Assembly (NCBI GenBank): GCA_947085405.1
Contig: CAMTWO010000039.1
Span: 1 to 64,000, forward strand
Reading direction: 5' to 3'
Source: JASEGV01 sp947085405
GTDB lineage: Bacteria > Bacteroidota > Ignavibacteria > UBA10030 > BY39
Length of the DNA stretch: 64,000 nucleotides
The position numbers were made by a program, and so were the translations under genes. The notes beneath the pieces were generated by a model, which made no database searches, had not been told where the DNA came from, and saw only the letters and a program-made list of their open reading frames with translations. Below, one piece after another: positions 62,138 to 64,000 of the stretch. Numbering within the stretch: position 1 is the first letter of the stretch; every line of letters begins with the position of its first letter.

Positions 62138-62686
62138 TTATTTTAAAAGCAAAAGTTTTTTCGTTTGACTAAAATTAGACGATTTAATCCGATACATATA
62201 AACACCGCTTGGGAAGCTAGACGCATTCCATTGGACAGATTTATAGCCGGCTTCCTGAATCTCATCTATCAATAATGCGACTTCTTGGCCTAATATGTTG
62301 TAAATCGTAATTGAGACGCGCGACGCCATCGGTAAATCGTAACGGATTGTAGTTACCGGATTAAATGGGTTGGGATAATTCTGTGATAGCGAATATTCAG
62401 TTGGAAGTCCTTCTGGTTCTTTAACAGAAACAAGAATAGTTCTGAATAAAGTATCCGCCAAGAATCCACTACTAACTTGTGTGTTAGCTTGTTGTGAAGT
62501 GCCAACAAAATTCTGTCCTACAACAGATTTCACCGCTGTATTTGATGTTTTAGATTCTGCAAAGCCCATGTTGAAACTTGACCAGCTAACAAAATTATTT
62601 TGTGCAGGTGCCGTGATAGTGAAAGCACTAAATAATAATATCAAACAAGACCAAAGTTTCTTAATTTTAATTTTGTAAGTCATCAT
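62138..62686 (-). CDS. Short secreted protein with type IX sorting domain
   Basis: A 182-residue protein: a signal peptide (about 8-28), about 65 residues of small exported domain (SWSSFNMGFAESKTSNTAV), then a sorting domain nearly identical to that of the beta-helix gene upstream in the list (YPNPFNPVTTIRYDLPMAS). The short cargo region suggests a small surface protein or a decayed larger one. It probably shares expression with the tail-fibre-like gene upstream. Confidence 0.8.
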   Translation of the reverse strand: MMTYKIKIKKLWSCLILLFSAFTITAPAQNNFVSWSSFNMGFAESKTSNTAVKSVVGQNFVGTSQQANTQVSSGFLADTLFRTILVSVKEPEGLPTEYSLSQNYPNPFNPVTTIRYDLPMASRVSITIYNILGQEVALLIDEIQEAGYKSVQWNASSFPSGVYMYRIKSSNFSQTKKLLLLK

Positions 62687-62700
62687 TGTTCCTTTTGATA

Positions 62701-64000
62701 TTATTTGTTTTCTAATGCTTCTATGCGTTTTAATAGCTCTTCGATTAATTTTTGTTGTTCCTGCACTGCTTTTACTAATGGTACGGTAAACTCCGCATAT
62801 CTCAAACCATAGTAGCCATTTTCATCTTGCGGTTTATCCACTCCGCTGAAATTATATCCCACCTGCTGTGCGGCAGTTTCTACTTCCTGTGCAATAAATC
62901 CCGTAACAATTTCTGCTGGTTGACTGCTTGCCATTGATGGTTCATTTGTATTATTATCTGCGGCTATCTTCGATCTTCTTTCATGCACACCCGTCAACTC
63001 ATTTACCATCTCACGGTTTACTTGATAGGTTACTGGTCGCAATTTTGTAATGAAATCCAACCCCGGTACGTTTTCATTAACATTCTCTTTAAATCTTCCA
63101 TCACTAAGAGTTGACCAGCCCACCTGCCCGCCGATGGAGGTAACAAATACATTTCCTATTCTTACCATATTTGACGCAGTAGCAGTAGCATCAATTCCGA
63201 TACAAGTAGTATTAAAAAGATTAGCTGAATTAGGTCCGGTATTGTATCCTATTGCTGTGTTATAGGAGCCGGTAGTATTTGAAACCAAGGAGTTTGCTCC
63301 TACTGTTGTGTTTTGAAATCCTGTTGTTGTATATATTAAAGCGCTTCGCCCGATTCCCGTATTGTTATTACCTGTCGTGTTGGAATAAAGCGCATAAACT
63401 CCGTTGGCGGTATTGTTGTTTCCTGTGGTGTTGAAAAAAAGTGCATTCACTCCGTTGGCGGTATTCTGGATTCCAGTGGTGTTGGTAAAAAGAGACTGTA
63501 CTCCGTTGGCAGTATTGCTGGCTCCTTCGGTGTTGAAACGAAGCGCACTCACTCCGTTGGCTGTATTGTATTCTCCTGTGGTGTTGGAAGAGAGCGCAAG
63601 CATTCCAGTGGCAGTGTTATTGTTCCCGGTGGAATTGAAATAAAGCGTCCCCCCTCCTGTCGCTGTATTGGAATTCCCCGTAGTGTTAGATCTTAGTGCA
63701 TTCGTTCCGTTGGCGGTGTTTTCTTGTCCCGTGGTGTTGGAATAAAGCGCATTCACTCCGTTGGCGGTATTGTTGGCTGCGGTGGTGTTGGAATAAAGGG
63801 CGCGCGATCCCGTCGCTGTATTGGAAACTCCGGTGGTGTTGGAAAGTAGGGCTTCCACTCCAGTGGCGGTGTTGTAGCTTCCAGTCGTGTTGGCATAAAG
63901 CGCCTGTTTTCCGGTGGCAGCATTGTAGGCTCCGATAGTGTTGGAAAAAAGCGCATCCCTTCCAATGGCGGAATTGTAGTATCCTACGGTGTTGGAGAAG
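62701..64000 (-). CDS. Surface repeat protein with S74 (endosialidase chaperone) domain, 5' end beyond window
   Basis: The frame is open to the window end, so the N-terminus is missing. Up to about 63200 the chain is made of 17-residue repeats (NTTG..NTANGV.AL.S), 51 bases each, resembling YadA/Hep-Hag head repeats that fold as a trimeric beta-roll. Then comes STLSDGRFKENV and GFIAQEVE, the S74 intramolecular chaperone with its Ser-Asp-x-Arg cleavage motif, and a C-terminal coiled coil (QEQQKLIEELLKRIEALENK). S74 domains cleave themselves off after helping trimer folding. It is likely an adhesin-like fibre, not phage-borne here. Confidence 0.88.
   Translation of the reverse strand, partial: FSNTVGYYNSAIGRDALFSNTIGAYNAATGKQALYANTTGSYNTATGVEALLSNTTGVSNTATGSRALYSNTTAANNTANGVNALYSNTTGQENTANGTNALRSNTTGNSNTATGGGTLYFNSTGNNNTATGMLALSSNTTGEYNTANGVSALRFNTEGASNTANGVQSLFTNTTGIQNTANGVNALFFNTTGNNNTANGVYALYSNTTGNNNTGIGRSALIYTTTGFQNTTVGANSLVSNTTGSYNTAIGYNTGPNSANLFNTTCIGIDATATASNMVRIGNVFVTSIGGQVGWSTLSDGRFKENVNENVPGLDFITKLRPVTYQVNREMVNELTGVHERRSKIAADNNTNEPSMASSQPAEIVTGFIAQEVETAAQQVGYNFSGVDKPQDENGYYGLRYAEFTVPLVKAVQEQQKLIEELLKRIEALENK

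Noticed and set aside
63200..64000. Regular 51-base repeats looking like a CRISPR or satellite array
   Set aside because: The repeats are in frame, encode a 17-residue unit and have no distinct spacers, so they are coding.

Overview
The window looks like a chromosome segment of a bacterium in the Bacteroidota/Chlorobi/Ignavibacteria group, most likely Ignavibacteria-like. The best evidence is three neighbouring secreted proteins (57-63 kb) that end in a type IX secretion sorting domain with YPNPFNP near its start and KKLLLLK at the C-terminus. A histone H1-like Hc1 protein, AT-rich DNA and hairpin-rich intergenic DNA fit this. Unlike many Bacteroidota, several genes have clear Shine-Dalgarno sequences (rpsU, pyrB and others). 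Three tRNA genes are visible: Phe-GAA, Ile2/Met-CAT and Leu-TAG.

Layout. 0-0.6 kb: tRNA-Phe with two decayed 3' fragments of itself. 0.6-9.9 kb, minus strand: a methyltransferase-like protein, acyl-CoA dehydrogenase, enoyl reductase, then a carbamoyl-phosphate cluster (aspartate carbamoyltransferase, carbamate kinase, ornithine carbamoyltransferase, COG2403 GTPase) and glmS. 10.2-12.1 kb: a type II restriction-modification pair flanked by a duplicated 3' end of the neighbouring amrS gene. 12.2-18.7 kb: amrS, Pit phosphate transporter, its DUF47 partner and a 1206-residue flavin/Fe-S oxidoreductase fusion. 18.8-21.3 kb: an outer-membrane barrel, queC and queE. 21.3-26.9 kb: accessory DNA with a toxin-antitoxin pair, a type IIG-like restriction-methylase, a GIY-YIG protein and a membrane coiled-coil protein. 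27.5-32.1 kb: tRNA, a zinc-ribbon protein with rpsU, dipeptidase, Hc1, a deoxyhypusine-synthase-like enzyme and an SDR. 32.4-37.6 kb: gene remnants, then a MacA/MacB-like efflux operon. 37.6-43.5 kb: an A-rich, probably acquired segment with one 1732-residue helicase-nuclease. 43.5-47.2 kb: S9 peptidase and two membrane proteins. 47.5-51.0 kb: an operon of RecA-like protein, small helical protein and divergent family-B DNA polymerase behind a promoter with a palindromic operator. 51.1-53.0 kb: a TcmP/DUF5131 pair. 53.0-56.3 kb: clpX, clpP, tig and tRNA-Leu. 56.6-64.0 kb: surface and secreted proteins, the last cut by the window edge.

The strongest candidates for undescribed biology are: (1) the helicase-nuclease, which appears to end in a GyrA-C-terminal-like DNA-wrapping domain; (2) the polymerase operon, which resembles the archaeal PolB2/Dpo2 damage-response operon and has a perfect 16-bp palindrome filling the spacer of its promoter; (3) the TcmP/DUF5131 pair; and (4) short GC-rich palindromes found between genes, inside tRNA fragments and, in frame, inside at least five protein genes. 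All calls come from reading the sequence alone; no database search was run.
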